The position numbers and the translations under genes are program-made. This document shows positions 53,299-62,222 of a stretch of 64,000 bases of DNA, piece after piece (positions within the stretch are counted from its first letter, which is position 1; every line of letters begins with the position of its first letter). The notes below the pieces were generated by a model, which saw only the letters and a list, made by a program, of their open reading frames with translations, did no database searches and was not told the DNA's origin. The stretch is from Auriscalpium vulgare (lineage: Eukaryota > Basidiomycota > Agaricomycetes > Russulales > Auriscalpiaceae): contig JAHBBC010000013.1 of NCBI GenBank assembly GCA_019915015.1, positions 1,302,001 to 1,366,000 on the forward strand, read 5' to 3'.

Positions 53299-55182
53299 AT
53301 GCAAGATCCTAGGAGCCCCGTCGACAACAGGTAACTTACATCTCTTTGGCCAACAGACAGGTCTTCTGACAGGTAGACCAGGTGCCAGTGCTTCGACGGA
53401 ATTGAAGGACAGGACACCGTCTGGTTGAACGTCGCGCGGTACAGGATCGGCAAGATCGAAGCGGTCCTTATCCCATCCCCCGACACCACAAATGCAACCT
53501 TTGAGAGCGCCGACGCCGCAGAGCGCGCTCTCAGCGAAATGCAGGCCGCCCACCGTGCCCGGCTCCAGACAGATGAAGCAGCGATAGAAGCGGCTAAGGA
53601 TGTGCTTCGCAAAGCCTACGCTGTCGACGATGAGGCCTTGAGCGCCGCCCGACGTGCGCTGCGTCAGAAGCGCAACTCCCTCCTCCCCGTCGCACGTGTC
53701 CCACCCGAAATCCTCTGCCATATCTTCGCTTTCTGCTCGGAGAACGACTATCCACGGATGCAATACCGGCGGAGTGTTTATATGGGGTGGCTTGCGGTGA
53801 CGCATATATGCCGACGCTGGCGGGATGTCGCGCTCGAGCGCTCGGGTCTCTGGGCCAATGTTTCATATCCATTGGGCCCCGTCTGGACAAACAGGTTCTT
53901 GGAGCGCGCGCAGAAAATGCCACTCGTTTGCCACATGCATAAGACCTTCTACTCACCGAATGATTGGCACCTCAAATTCGTCGCCAAGAATATGTCGCGC
54001 ACGGCATATTTGGATGTTGAGCTCAACTTTCCGGTGCACGAATCAATTGTGTTGAACATGGGCGCACCGCTCCTACACACACTCAAGCTGACGGTGATCA
54101 GTTCGGACGGGATTCCGGACGACTTTCTAGGACGCCACGCGCCGGCGTTGCGCACCCTTTACTTCACCGGAGAATATACCGCCATGCGATTGACATTGAC
54201 AATCTTTTCACACCTCACCAGCCTGCATATCAGGAACAGCTGCTGGCCCGATGGAGGCTACACGTTTGACGACTTTCTCAACGAACTGCTCGATGGACTC
54301 CAGGGGATGCGCGAGCTGGAGGAACTCAAGATAAAGCTACTCTATGAGGACGAAAGCGTTTTCGCAGCCGAGGAAGCGGTCCAACAGCATCACAGGCCCG
54401 GTGTCGCCCTAGCGAAATTGTCGTACCTGGAAATGGAAACCACCCTGCGAGACGCCATGATTCTCATCTCCCACCTCACACTGCCGGCCCACGCCGTCAC
54501 CTGCTACAACGTAAAGTTCTTCCCGGAACACCTCCCTGACCGCTTCTTTCCCCTCATCCTCGCGTCCATCCACTGCCACCCCGATCGTGTGGGCCAGCCC
54601 GCCAATGCCATCACTAGGCTCCACATTGGCACTGCCAATGACGTGCGCGGCGCCCTCATCACCGCGCGCACGGACGCGCATACGCACGAGCAGGAGCCCA
54701 CCCTGACCGTACGCTTCCTCTACGAAACTTGGCCCGCGCGCGACGCCCTGAATTCCCTGGCATCTGCGCACCTGCGGGAGCTGACGCTCGACTCTGATGA
54801 GCTCGAGGTCGAGGACACCCCGTTGCCGGAAATGCCCGCGCTGCGGCGCCTCGTGGTGAAGAGGGGGCTGGCGGTGGTGGCCGTGTGTGCGAGCCTGCGC
54901 CGCGTGCCGCCCGTTCTTCCCGCGCTCGCGGTCCTCGTGTTTGTGGGCGTGCGCATCTCGGCGAAGGCAGAGGATGCCACGGCAGAGGGAGGCGCAATAC
55001 GAAAGCTGCCGTGTACCTTGGCGGCGCGTGCAGCCGCGGGGTGTCGGCTGGAGGAGCTCGATTTGTCGCAGTGCACTGGGGAAGAGAGCTGGATGTTGCG
55101 CGCGCAAACGTGTCTGCTCAATAGTGGGATAAGGACACTAATGGGGGGAATAGATGAAGACGAGAGGGCTGATGGCGAGTGA
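53299..55182 (+). CDS. F-box protein with N-terminal coiled coil (copy 2)
   Basis: A micro-exon 53299-53330 (MQDPRSPVDN) joins 53382-55182 to give 610 residues. The first frame seen upstream of 53382 has a TAG at 53374, so the acceptor at 53381 is required. It aligns throughout with the gene at 6971-8829: DAAERALSEMQAAHRARL, LLPVARVPPEILCHIFAFCS, WRDVALERSGLWANVS, leucine-rich segments and RLEELDLSQC near the end. The likely role is an SCF ubiquitin-ligase adaptor, inferred from the F-box. Both copies look functional and have diverged considerably, so the duplication is not recent. It sits 0.3 kb from the right end of the Plavaka element. Confidence 0.85.
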
Positions 55183-55259
55183 GACATTAATTCACCTTAC
55201 AGTAGGAAGCCACCGCGCCGATGCCTGTCCTGCATGACGGCTATGACTTTTGTTCACAA

Positions 55260-55303
55260 CTTGCTGGTAGTGGGCCGGTGCTAAGCACGGCAGGTACGAT
55301 TCC
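55260..55303 (-). repeat. Helitron-type 3' end, copy 2
   Basis: Complement of the motif at 37913-37955, with bulged hairpin GCCGTGCT/AGCACCGGC and terminal CAAG followed by T (A at 55259 on the plus strand). Similarity stops at both edges. Confidence 0.55.
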
Positions 55304-56898
55304 ATTTCTAATGGTTTGTGAATATCATTATGTAGTTAATGTTAGTATCCATTTGCTGCGGCTACAACCTCTACTTGATGTGAGTTTGAAATGCAGTAGA
55401 GAGTCTGCATGTACTGAGAATAGTGAATGGTGTTGAAGGTAGTGATATGCAAGTGAAAGATTGACCTGTCTCAGTCATATCTAAAGTTCAATCTGTGGCA
55501 TCATGGGTAGCCCTGATACTCCTCGCTCTGCGCTACGAGGCAATCGTTCGCCAATCTTCGCACTTTTGACAAGTCAACATTCACACAATTTCAGAGTCGC
55601 AGCATCGCACAGCAGTGTTCCGACCATCAGATTAGTCTCTCCAAATGCTCGCAAGCTTGGACCAGAGTTCCAACCACTTGTCACAGATGTCGTGAGATTG
55701 GATGGAACATAGAGCCGTCCAAGTGAGCAACTGGGGGCGTTGGGGTCACCTATTCAGTGACGCGACATGTCGTCTGTTGAGGATCGGCTCCACGCACAAG
55801 GACGATGAGGGACAACGAAGGATATTTGAATTAGCGCCGGGTAGCGTATACGAAGCTGGGCGTAATCCGTAAGGGATATCGTAGCAAAAGAGCTAGCTAC
55901 ATGTCCACGGAATAAGGTTCGTATGTACTGTACAGTACCCGGAAGATGCCGGTGCGGCGTTGAGCTTGACATGCGCGTGATATTCCAACATCGTCCGGGC
56001 AAGGCAACATGTAGCTGTCCGGGAGTCGTCCTTTCAGAACGACGGGATGTGTGAGTGGTACGAGAGACAGGCGTTGTCTCTCGAGGAAGCTGGGTCCTAT
56101 GCCTAATCCCTCATGTGTACTTTCGGAGTGTCTCGATGAAGTACGCTGGGTAAGGGTGTAAGGCAAGAAGGATGATATTGAGTAAGCAACCGCGGTGCGT
56201 AAATACAAATACAGAATAAGGAACCAGTAACACTGTGGGGTTGCAATCAAAGGTATTCAAAGGTATCACAAGAGTAGGAAGAGAACAATATAAGTAGGAT
56301 ATCCAACATGTCAGTGACACAACTGTCACAGTTGTCTCACAGTCAGCTTATTATTCTCCCGGGTCTCATCTTGTCCCATCGTCATCCCATTAGCCGTTGT
56401 GCGAGCTCTACGTTGCTCTGACTGTCTTGCGACACCGGCTATTACAGTTGCATTGCTCTCGTCCCGCAGTGATTGCACCCTCGCTTGTGTCGCACTACTC
56501 ATCCTAGTCTTCCAACCATTGCCCTTGCTCTTCTGACTAGTCACATGAGTGCAATGGTTCAGTGTTGTTGTCTGCACTCCTCTCTGTTGTTCTGACCATA
56601 TTTCGATGATTGTGCACACAGTGCAGTGTGCAGACTGTGCAGTCGTTCCCAGTTGCTTGCAACACACATCCTCTCCTCCAACCCCTCGTTGATGATTCTC
56701 CGACTGATCACGCATTCCAACCATCACCTCTGATTGCACACCTCCCTACTCTCATCGGAGACGCGCTCTGATCATCTTCGGGAGCCTGGCACTCGCTCGC
56801 ACACATTGCAGTACCCTCTTCAGCGCTCACGGGATCTGGTACTATCTGACACATTACCACTATACTACATGTGGGTGCCCATCATCGCTGTGCATGAA

Positions 56899-56941
56899 CT
56901 TGCTGGGAGTGGGCCGATGCTTAGCACGGCAATACGATTCC
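56899..56941 (-). repeat. Helitron-type 3' end, copy 3
   Basis: Carries CTTGCTGGGAGTGGGCCGAT and the hairpin half TTAGCACGGC. It is closest to the copy at 37913-37955. The terminal CAAG is followed by T (A at 56898 on the plus strand). Confidence 0.6.
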
Positions 56942-57407
56942 ACATTGAATACTCTCCACTAATGGACCAAACAAATGTGAACATGAGAGTCCGAGTTGAA
57001 TCCAGTAAGTATGAGCAATGACCCACAGCGCTTGACGACCTGCTACCTCCAGAATTGCGGGCGGAGGTGGGCAAGGAAAATATTGTTGGATATATCACGT
57101 GAGCAAGCTCAAGACCGTGTCGGCAACTTCCGGGTCCTATACAGTTCACACGAACCATATTTTGTATACATGTAGCTGGCTTAGTCTCGGAACCAGCCAC
57201 ATCGGAGTCAAAAAACAAGGCAAACGGGGACTCCTTAACGTCTGGGGACTTTGAACCGGCGGCACATGGATCGAGTGACTATGTCACTGATAGTCACCGC
57301 CTAGTCACTGATGCTACAGAGATTAAGTTATGTGACCAAGCGCGTTTGCGCGTCGTCACGTCAATATGCACGCATGCGTCTGCTGTTTGTTTACTGTAAT
57401 CAACACC

Positions 57408-57915
57408 ATGGATGAAGCTCCCGACATATTCACTGAGGAGGATGAAGATTTATTTGAGCATCTGTATGGAGAACATTACGACAGCGACCAATTTTCCGAC
57501 GACGAGCAGTCCGAGACTCCCCTCCCTCCGCCTCCACCTCCCGCACCTCCACCCCCGCCAATCCATCCTGTTGACCCTATACAGTTGAAGCGCACGAAGC
57601 AGCTGAGAGATAACTTCAAGGGGAATATCACCGAGGTCGCCCGAGATATCCTCTGTTATATGGACCGCAAGGGCATGAACCTGCCCTTCCTCCTCGACGT
57701 AGTGAGCTGGGGTGACGCGGGCTGCGTAGAAGACAGCAAAACCCGATATGAAAGAACGGGCCTGATGGTCAGTCAAGAACTCCCAAGCATCATCGCACGC
57801 TGGTGCCGTCCTCCGCGCACCTCTGGAAGCCACGACGCACGGGCGGGTGCCGCTTCTGTCCCCATGCAAAATTTTGCAGTCGAGCATCTGGGCAATGTCA
57901 TCAATCAGGAGCTAG
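57408..57915 (+). pseudogene. N-terminal fragment of a DUF6589-like protein inside the TIR element
   Basis: The ATG at 57408 opens an acidic and proline-rich leader (PPPPPPPAPPPPP), then ARDILCYMDRKGMNLPFLLD, VVSWGDAGCVEDSKTRYERT, QELPSIIARWCRPPR and FAVEHLGNVINQEL. This pattern resembles the N-terminal part of large basidiomycete proteins often annotated with DUF6589; I recall it but cannot confirm it. The homology stops near 57915, where sequence antisense to the helicase fragment begins. The remaining several hundred residues of such proteins are absent. Confidence 0.5.
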
Positions 57916-58154
57916 CGTTCCATGTCACTCCCTGTACAACACCTGTTCGCAGCCCCATTTTCGCAAACCGTGCGGCTTGGTCGTCCTCCAGCGCCTTGAG
58001 TGGCGAGACGATCACCGACGACGACCGTCATCTTGTTGGGGTATACGAAGTTTGGCATGACGAAGGGCATCGTCTTTCCGGCCCCTGTGCCCGCTATCAC
58101 GGGTATATTATGCTCTGTATATTTAGTACGCTGTGTTTCTTCCTTGCGCCGCAC
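57905..58154 (-). pseudogene. RecQ/DEAD-type helicase fragment inside the TIR element
   Basis: On the minus strand: HNIPVIAGTGAGKTMPFVMP (motif I, the ATP-binding loop), then after a one-base frame slip near 58021 VIVSPLKALEDDQAARFAKM (motif Ia) and GLRTGVVQGVTWNASS. The order and spacing match the start of RecQ-like helicases of basidiomycetes. Motifs II-VI (the DExH box onward) are missing, so this is a captured piece only. Confidence 0.75.
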
Positions 58155-58331
58155 GCTCTGCGCAGGTTTTGCGTCGAGTGCAACAGGCCTCCGGCACCGG
58201 CCCGTGCTACCGCTGGCCAGTCAGTTGCTCACGGGCAAACCGCGACCTTTTGGAATGGTTTCTTTTGGCGGGTACGTGTTTTTTGACCTACTCTACCCAT
58301 CCCCAGCTTCTCAGCCCTTAGCCGTAGATGC

Positions 58332-58371
58332 CCCGACCTCTGTGAAAACCGCAGGCGGTACAGAGGTCGGG
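58332..58371. repeat. Perfect 12-bp hairpin inside the TIR element
   Basis: CCCGACCTCTGT at 58332-58343 and its exact complement at 58360-58371, with a 16-base loop. It could be the footprint of a smaller insertion or a terminator-like fold. Confidence 0.6.
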
Positions 58372-58650
58372 CTTAGTCTGCTCACGCGGCGGGTGCTTGC
58401 CGCTTATCTCCCCGTTATCTCTTGATTTTAATGGGCCCTCGCTCAGGCTCGCTGTCACGCTTGGGCCGATCCATGTGCCGCCGGTTCAAAGTCGCCAGAC
58501 GTTAAGGAGTGTCTTTCCGTGTCTTTTTTCAGCTCCGCCACGGCTGGTTCCGAGACTATAGCTGGCTCTTAGCGTACACTGTTATCAGCCTATTCCCTCT
58601 CTCATCGTGCTTCGAGTGCATCGCACCCTCTTCTTGTAGATCATGTGGAC

Positions 58651-58699
58651 CATATTTGTTGGGGAAATTGGGTCCAACCCAATTTCCCCAACAAATATG
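58651..58699. repeat. Perfect 23-bp hairpin
   Basis: CATATTTGTTGGGGAAATTG at the left edge and its perfect complement at the right. The arms are 23 bases with a 3-base loop (CCA). It shares its last three bases with the next palindrome. Confidence 0.9.
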
Positions 58700-58748
58700 A
58701 CGTCACTCCGGTCACTAAACTGTCGGTTAGTTACCGGAGTGATGTCAT
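58697..58748. repeat. Palindromic hairpin element, copy 3
   Basis: 52 bases with arms ATGACGTCACTCCGGTCACT... and near-complement. Same family and same length as 12547-12598. Confidence 0.85.
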
Positions 58749-59147
58749 AAGTCACACTGTTGCTATGGTAATAACAACATGTACCTACACACAAGGAAAT
58801 GCACTTATGAGGCATATGGATAACAGCCCAGTTGGGGTGTTGTTTAATGTGTGGATGTTGTCTGCAGTGTAAGAGTGTCAGAGTGAGCAGAGTACAGATG
58901 TTGCTGAAGGTGCGCTAGCACTATGTGAGTATTGTCAGAAGATGTGAATACATAGTGATGACGGGCGACGTGGGTGACACGCTAGGGGTGGCATGCACCG
59001 TGAGCAGGTTGGGGCTCGGTCGGGGGGGTGCAGTGGCAGGTATCACGCCATGCAGGGTGCGTGTAGCTGCACCCGTCGATGCTGGCACTGGTGGACGGCA
59101 CTGCTAGATGCCAAACAATAATTGTTGCCAACACTTGAGCTCAAAAG

Positions 59148-59202
59148 CGATGACGTCATTTCGGCTTTTAAATGCACTTTAATACCCGGAATGATGTCAT
59201 CG
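59148..59202. repeat. Palindromic hairpin element, divergent copy 4
   Basis: 55 bases. Arms CGATGACGTCATTTCGG and CCGGAATGATGTCATCG continue into TTTTAA/TTAAT; loop of about 7 bases. It shares the ATGACGTCA ends with copies 1-3 but the inner arm differs. Confidence 0.7.
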
Positions 59203-59512
59203 TCTCTTCCTACCGACTGTGCACTGTTCGATGTTCAATCCTGGCAACATAATCACTGTGCGCGTTGTATGGTCTGAGTAAGTTTCATAGGCAACAATAC
59301 ATGTGTAGTGTACAGTGTATCATCCCGTGAGGCCGGTGAGGGAGCTGAAAGCACGAGTGAACAAAGCGTGGGACTGAATTTCCAAAAAAGGCGACACAGA
59401 CTGTCGTTGCATGGGTCAAAAAAATGCTGGATGTAGATGACATAAGCAACGATTCAAAGGAATCGTAACTTGCTCAGCAACATTGTGCATTGCTCCGTGA
59501 AACATGGACTCA

Positions 59513-59589
59513 ACCATGCCCCAATTAATACCTGGCCGGCCTCACTCGCATGCTTGCACAGGCCGCCAGGTATTGATCAGGGGCATGGT
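59513..59589. repeat. 77-bp imperfect hairpin
   Basis: Arms of about 30 bases, ACCATGCCCCAATTAATACC... against ...GGTATTGATCAGGGGCATGG. A 1-base bulge and a few mismatches are present. It is not related to the ATGACGTCA family. Confidence 0.75.
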
Positions 59590-59767
59590 CTGCAGTTCAA
59601 TTTCTGATAGAAACACTTATATGTACTTCACTCCGCATAGTACTTTGGCTAGAGCTCAGACATGACATGATTTCTGGATGCACGAATGGGGAGGTGACAG
59701 ACTTAGATGCTTTGAAAAGCCTAGAGGAATAGTCTATAACATATGTATTGATGTATATATTGTCAAT

Positions 59768-59846
59768 GGCTCTGTAGTCTAGTGGTATCTGCACTGTATA
59801 GTCTTCAAAACTTGGAGGTTTTCAGTTCAATTCCTGTTATAAACAG
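59768..59846 (+). repeat. tRNA-derived (SINE-like) fragment
   Basis: TAGTCTAGTGGTA matches a polymerase III A box, and AGTTCAATTCC about 50 bases downstream matches a B box. The acceptor stem does not pair, so it is not a working tRNA. A second B-box-like copy near 59590, with similar following sequence (GATAGAAACA against TTATAAACA), suggests a short interspersed element family. Confidence 0.4.
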
Positions 59847-59901
59847 TTTTGAAAAGATTGGTAATCGAGTCCGGGTAGTACAGTAGCCGGAGTAGAGAGG
59901 A

Positions 59902-59952
59902 ATGACGTAGTTTCCGAGTGCACTTGTGCTGTGCATCCGAGACTGACGTCAT
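59902..59952. repeat. Possible degenerate palindromic element, copy 5
   Basis: ATGACGTAG...TGCA and TGCA...GACTGACGTCAT face each other over 51 bases, but only about 14 of 21 arm positions pair. Confidence 0.35.
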
Positions 59953-60286
59953 GGGATCAAGCGTGGGAATTATTTACCGGAAATGGCAATTATGGAGCAT
60001 TTTCTTCTGACTTCAGAGCCACTGAAATTATGTGCATATCTATTCTAGTTAGCTTAAAAAATGCGAAATACTGTCTGAAACGGGAGTCTTTTGAAGTGCG
60101 AAGAGGGGGAATTGTGTTTGCTAGGGAAATTGGACCGTGTGAACAAATAGCTATATATGGGGGGGAAGATGAAAGTTGCATGGGGGTCCAAAAACCGCGA
60201 CTGGTGCTTACATAAGAAACGATTCAAGGGAATCGTAACGCTCCTGTAGTTCAAGATTAGGTACGACGAACAAAAAGCTCGAACAG

Positions 60287-60440
60287 AAACGCAGCCGTGC
60301 TCTGCGCTGCTCTCCTCAGAGAGCATTAACCATGCACCCTGCAGAGGGTAGCTTCCGTGTTTCAAGATAATAGAATGCGATGGTCAGCGAGGTCCGAATT
60401 GACGAGCAACTCGTACGCACCACGCTGCCCAGTCCTGAAT
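60287..60440 (+). repeat. Duplicated segment upstream of truncated F-box gene
   Basis: Partner of 38081-38235. Confidence 0.6.
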
Positions 60441-61346
60441 ATGCTGCCCGCTCATCTACAGGGAACCGCGAGGGCTTTGATTATGCTCATAAGGGACGGG
60501 CTCCCAGTGTGCGCGCTGTCGTTGATGGGAGGTAAGTATGCGGCTTGTCACAGTCCATGGTGTACACTGCAGAAGCGCGGCGTTGCGGCGTAGACACTCA
60601 GCGTGCTTCTCGCGATCCTCTCCTCCTCTTTACCCTGTCGGGTGCTCCGCTTCGTTGCCTCGCTCGCCCGGTAAATTAGCGCAGCCCAACGACGAGCAGC
60701 GCATGGTGAAAACAGACCACGCGTTCTTCATACACTCACCGTCACGTAGGCCACGGGGATGTATTCAAGCAGACCCGCACGACGCAGATGTCTTCGCGTG
60801 CGGACGGCGCTGCAAGATGGTGGTGGTGTACTCGTCAGACAGCGCGGGCGCACCGACGCGTCATACCAAAACATACCGGCCCGCGGTGCCGGCGTGACCG
60901 TTGCCAAGTGGACAGCGCGTCCTGAGTCCTGCCTACTAGTACTCCTGCTTGCACCGCGTCGCGCTCATCGCTCACTAGTCAGTCGTCACTTACTCAACAG
61001 TCTCACCGGCGCATGAGTGGCTTGACTTATGTAGCAGGTCGTTTGTGGATTATCTTTGAGTTTACAGGATCATTTCCGCGGTCTTGGGACTCCGTTATCG
61101 ACCACCAATCGACCACGGTCTGCAAGTGGTGTTGCCGAAGACGTCGTTAGGAACGCAGAGGAGTGTGGTTGGAGTGTGGATCTCCCTCGTCTCTCGGTGC
61201 GTAGTCAGCTTCAGTTTCCTTGTTCGTCGATACTCACCGTCGCCTGTCTAGGCTCGTCTGAAATCCGCAGCAACCAGGCCGCAATCGAGCCCCTCTATCC
61301 ATCCATCCCTGGTGCCATCGCGTCCAAAGGTTATCCGCACGCCTTC
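60441..61346. other. Upstream region of truncated F-box gene
   Basis: No independent gene is recognised. Blocks near 61020-61080 and 61210-61250 match regions upstream of 39566 and 5333. They include the TCGTCGATACTCACCGTCGC block that in the intact gene lies between the two candidate start codons. Confidence 0.4.
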
Positions 61347-61890
61347 ATGGCGGCCAAAATCCCTCTCGACGTTCATATCCTCATCGTAGAATGGGTATTC
61401 AGGTCGTCTCAACACGCGCTGATCGATTATGCCACCCTCCGTGCATGTGCGCTCGTCTGCCGCGCATGGACTCCCACCACACAGCGACTGCTCTTTTGCC
61501 GCCTCTATTGCGGATCTTTGCGCGACAGCAGGATTATCCCACTCCTCATCTGCACCCTCCGCGCCCGCCCGCACCTCGTCTCCCACGTCCAGCACGTCCA
61601 GGTCGCCTGGCCGTCACGTTCACCGGAATATGGCAACATCTCCCTCAATCTGCTGGAACTTTGCCGCCGCGTCAAGGGTATATCATTTTTCGGCTGGCAA
61701 GATACCAACAAGTCTCTGAGCGCCGAAGTGGATGCACGCCTGCGCGCGATTCAGCTCAGCCCTGCCGTCGTGGAAATCCTCGGGGTGGACAACATCATAT
61801 GCAAAACCATCGTTGAATATGTTCCCGGCCGCGCGCAAGCTCGTATTAATTGAAACGCATGATGAAGGCATCTGGAAACCCACTCCCCCA
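61347..61890 (+). pseudogene. Truncated F-box gene of the first family
   Basis: The ATG at 61347 opens MAAKIPLDVHILIVEWVFRSS, followed by RACALVCRAWTPTTQRLLFC, RPHLVSHVQHVQVAWPS and LDARLRAIQLSPAVVEI-like blocks co-linear with 5333-5800. One extra base near 61826-61830 shifts the frame to a stop at 61851-61853. Removing it in thought gives PGARKLVLIETHDEG up to about 61890. There the homology ends and AT-rich sequence begins, so the C-terminal half is absent. The gene is non-functional. Confidence 0.8.
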
Positions 61891-62222
61891 TAATTTATAC
61901 TTATTTAGCCTGATTTACTCAAAATAATGCTAATATGTGCAAAATCCTCATTATCATTATTATTACCCATCCCCCCCCTTCAAAAAGATGTAATTTAGGA
62001 TATTTTATAGAAATTTACACAGTAGCCTAGCCTGTATCATCATTGTGCATATTACAGATTTGTTCAAATATTACCATAATATTACTCTCATGTGAGCCAG
62101 ACATTGGACTAATATTGTCCGCAAGGGGCACAGGTTAAACAATGAGGGGAGGATTATATTCTCTAATATTTGAGTAAAAAGTCAAGCATGTAGGAGGCTA
62201 ATAACTGAAAAAAGCGCAGGCA
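61891..62222. repeat. AT-rich insertion-like segment
   Basis: The segment is very AT-rich between two GC-rich genes. TTATTTAGCCT with TTTACTCAAAATA near the left and their near-complements (TATTTGAGTAAAAA, AGGAGGCTAATAAC) near the right suggest a foldback element of about 320 bases. Just outside, CATCTGGAAACCC at 61869 resembles the Plavaka TIR (CATCAGGAAAACCC) but also fits F-box coding sequence. The identity is unresolved. Confidence 0.45.

Larger units (their letters stand above)
55183..57172. other. Intergenic region with two Helitron-type ends, no gene
   Basis: No supported gene in 2 kb. Two Helitron-type 3' ends (55260-55303 and 56899-56941) read leftward and may mark short non-autonomous Helitrons whose 5' ends I could not place. 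Confidence 0.45.
57182..58558. mobile_element. 1.38-kb chimeric TIR element with 9-bp target duplication (MULE-like)
   Basis: Terminal inverted repeats of about 92 bases (57182-57273 and 58467-58558) begin TAGTCTCGGAACCAGCC. The inner 44 bases (57230-57273 and 58467-58510) differ at one position, while the outer half is more diverged in the middle. The element is flanked by a 9-base direct repeat TAGCTGGCT (57173-57181 and 58559-58567). Long TIRs plus a 9-base duplication are the hallmark of Mutator-like elements. It has no transposase. Inside lie a plus-strand fragment of one gene and a minus-strand fragment of a helicase gene. Subterminal GTCAC/AGTCACTGAT repeats occur at 57275-57315. Confidence 0.8.
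58749..59767. other. Intergenic, hairpin-rich, no gene
   Basis: No ORF of substance. It contains the hairpins at 59148-59202 and 59513-59589 and a tRNA B-box-like sequence (GCAGTTCAATTTC) near 59590. Confidence 0.5.

Noticed and set aside
56326..56739. 137-codon minus-strand ORF
   Set aside because: No recognisable domain and low-complexity composition; treated as chance.
57912..58286. C-terminal part of the plus-strand frame in the TIR element as protein
   Set aside because: From about 57915 it is antisense to clear helicase motifs, so it is unlikely to be a real extension of the upstream fragment.
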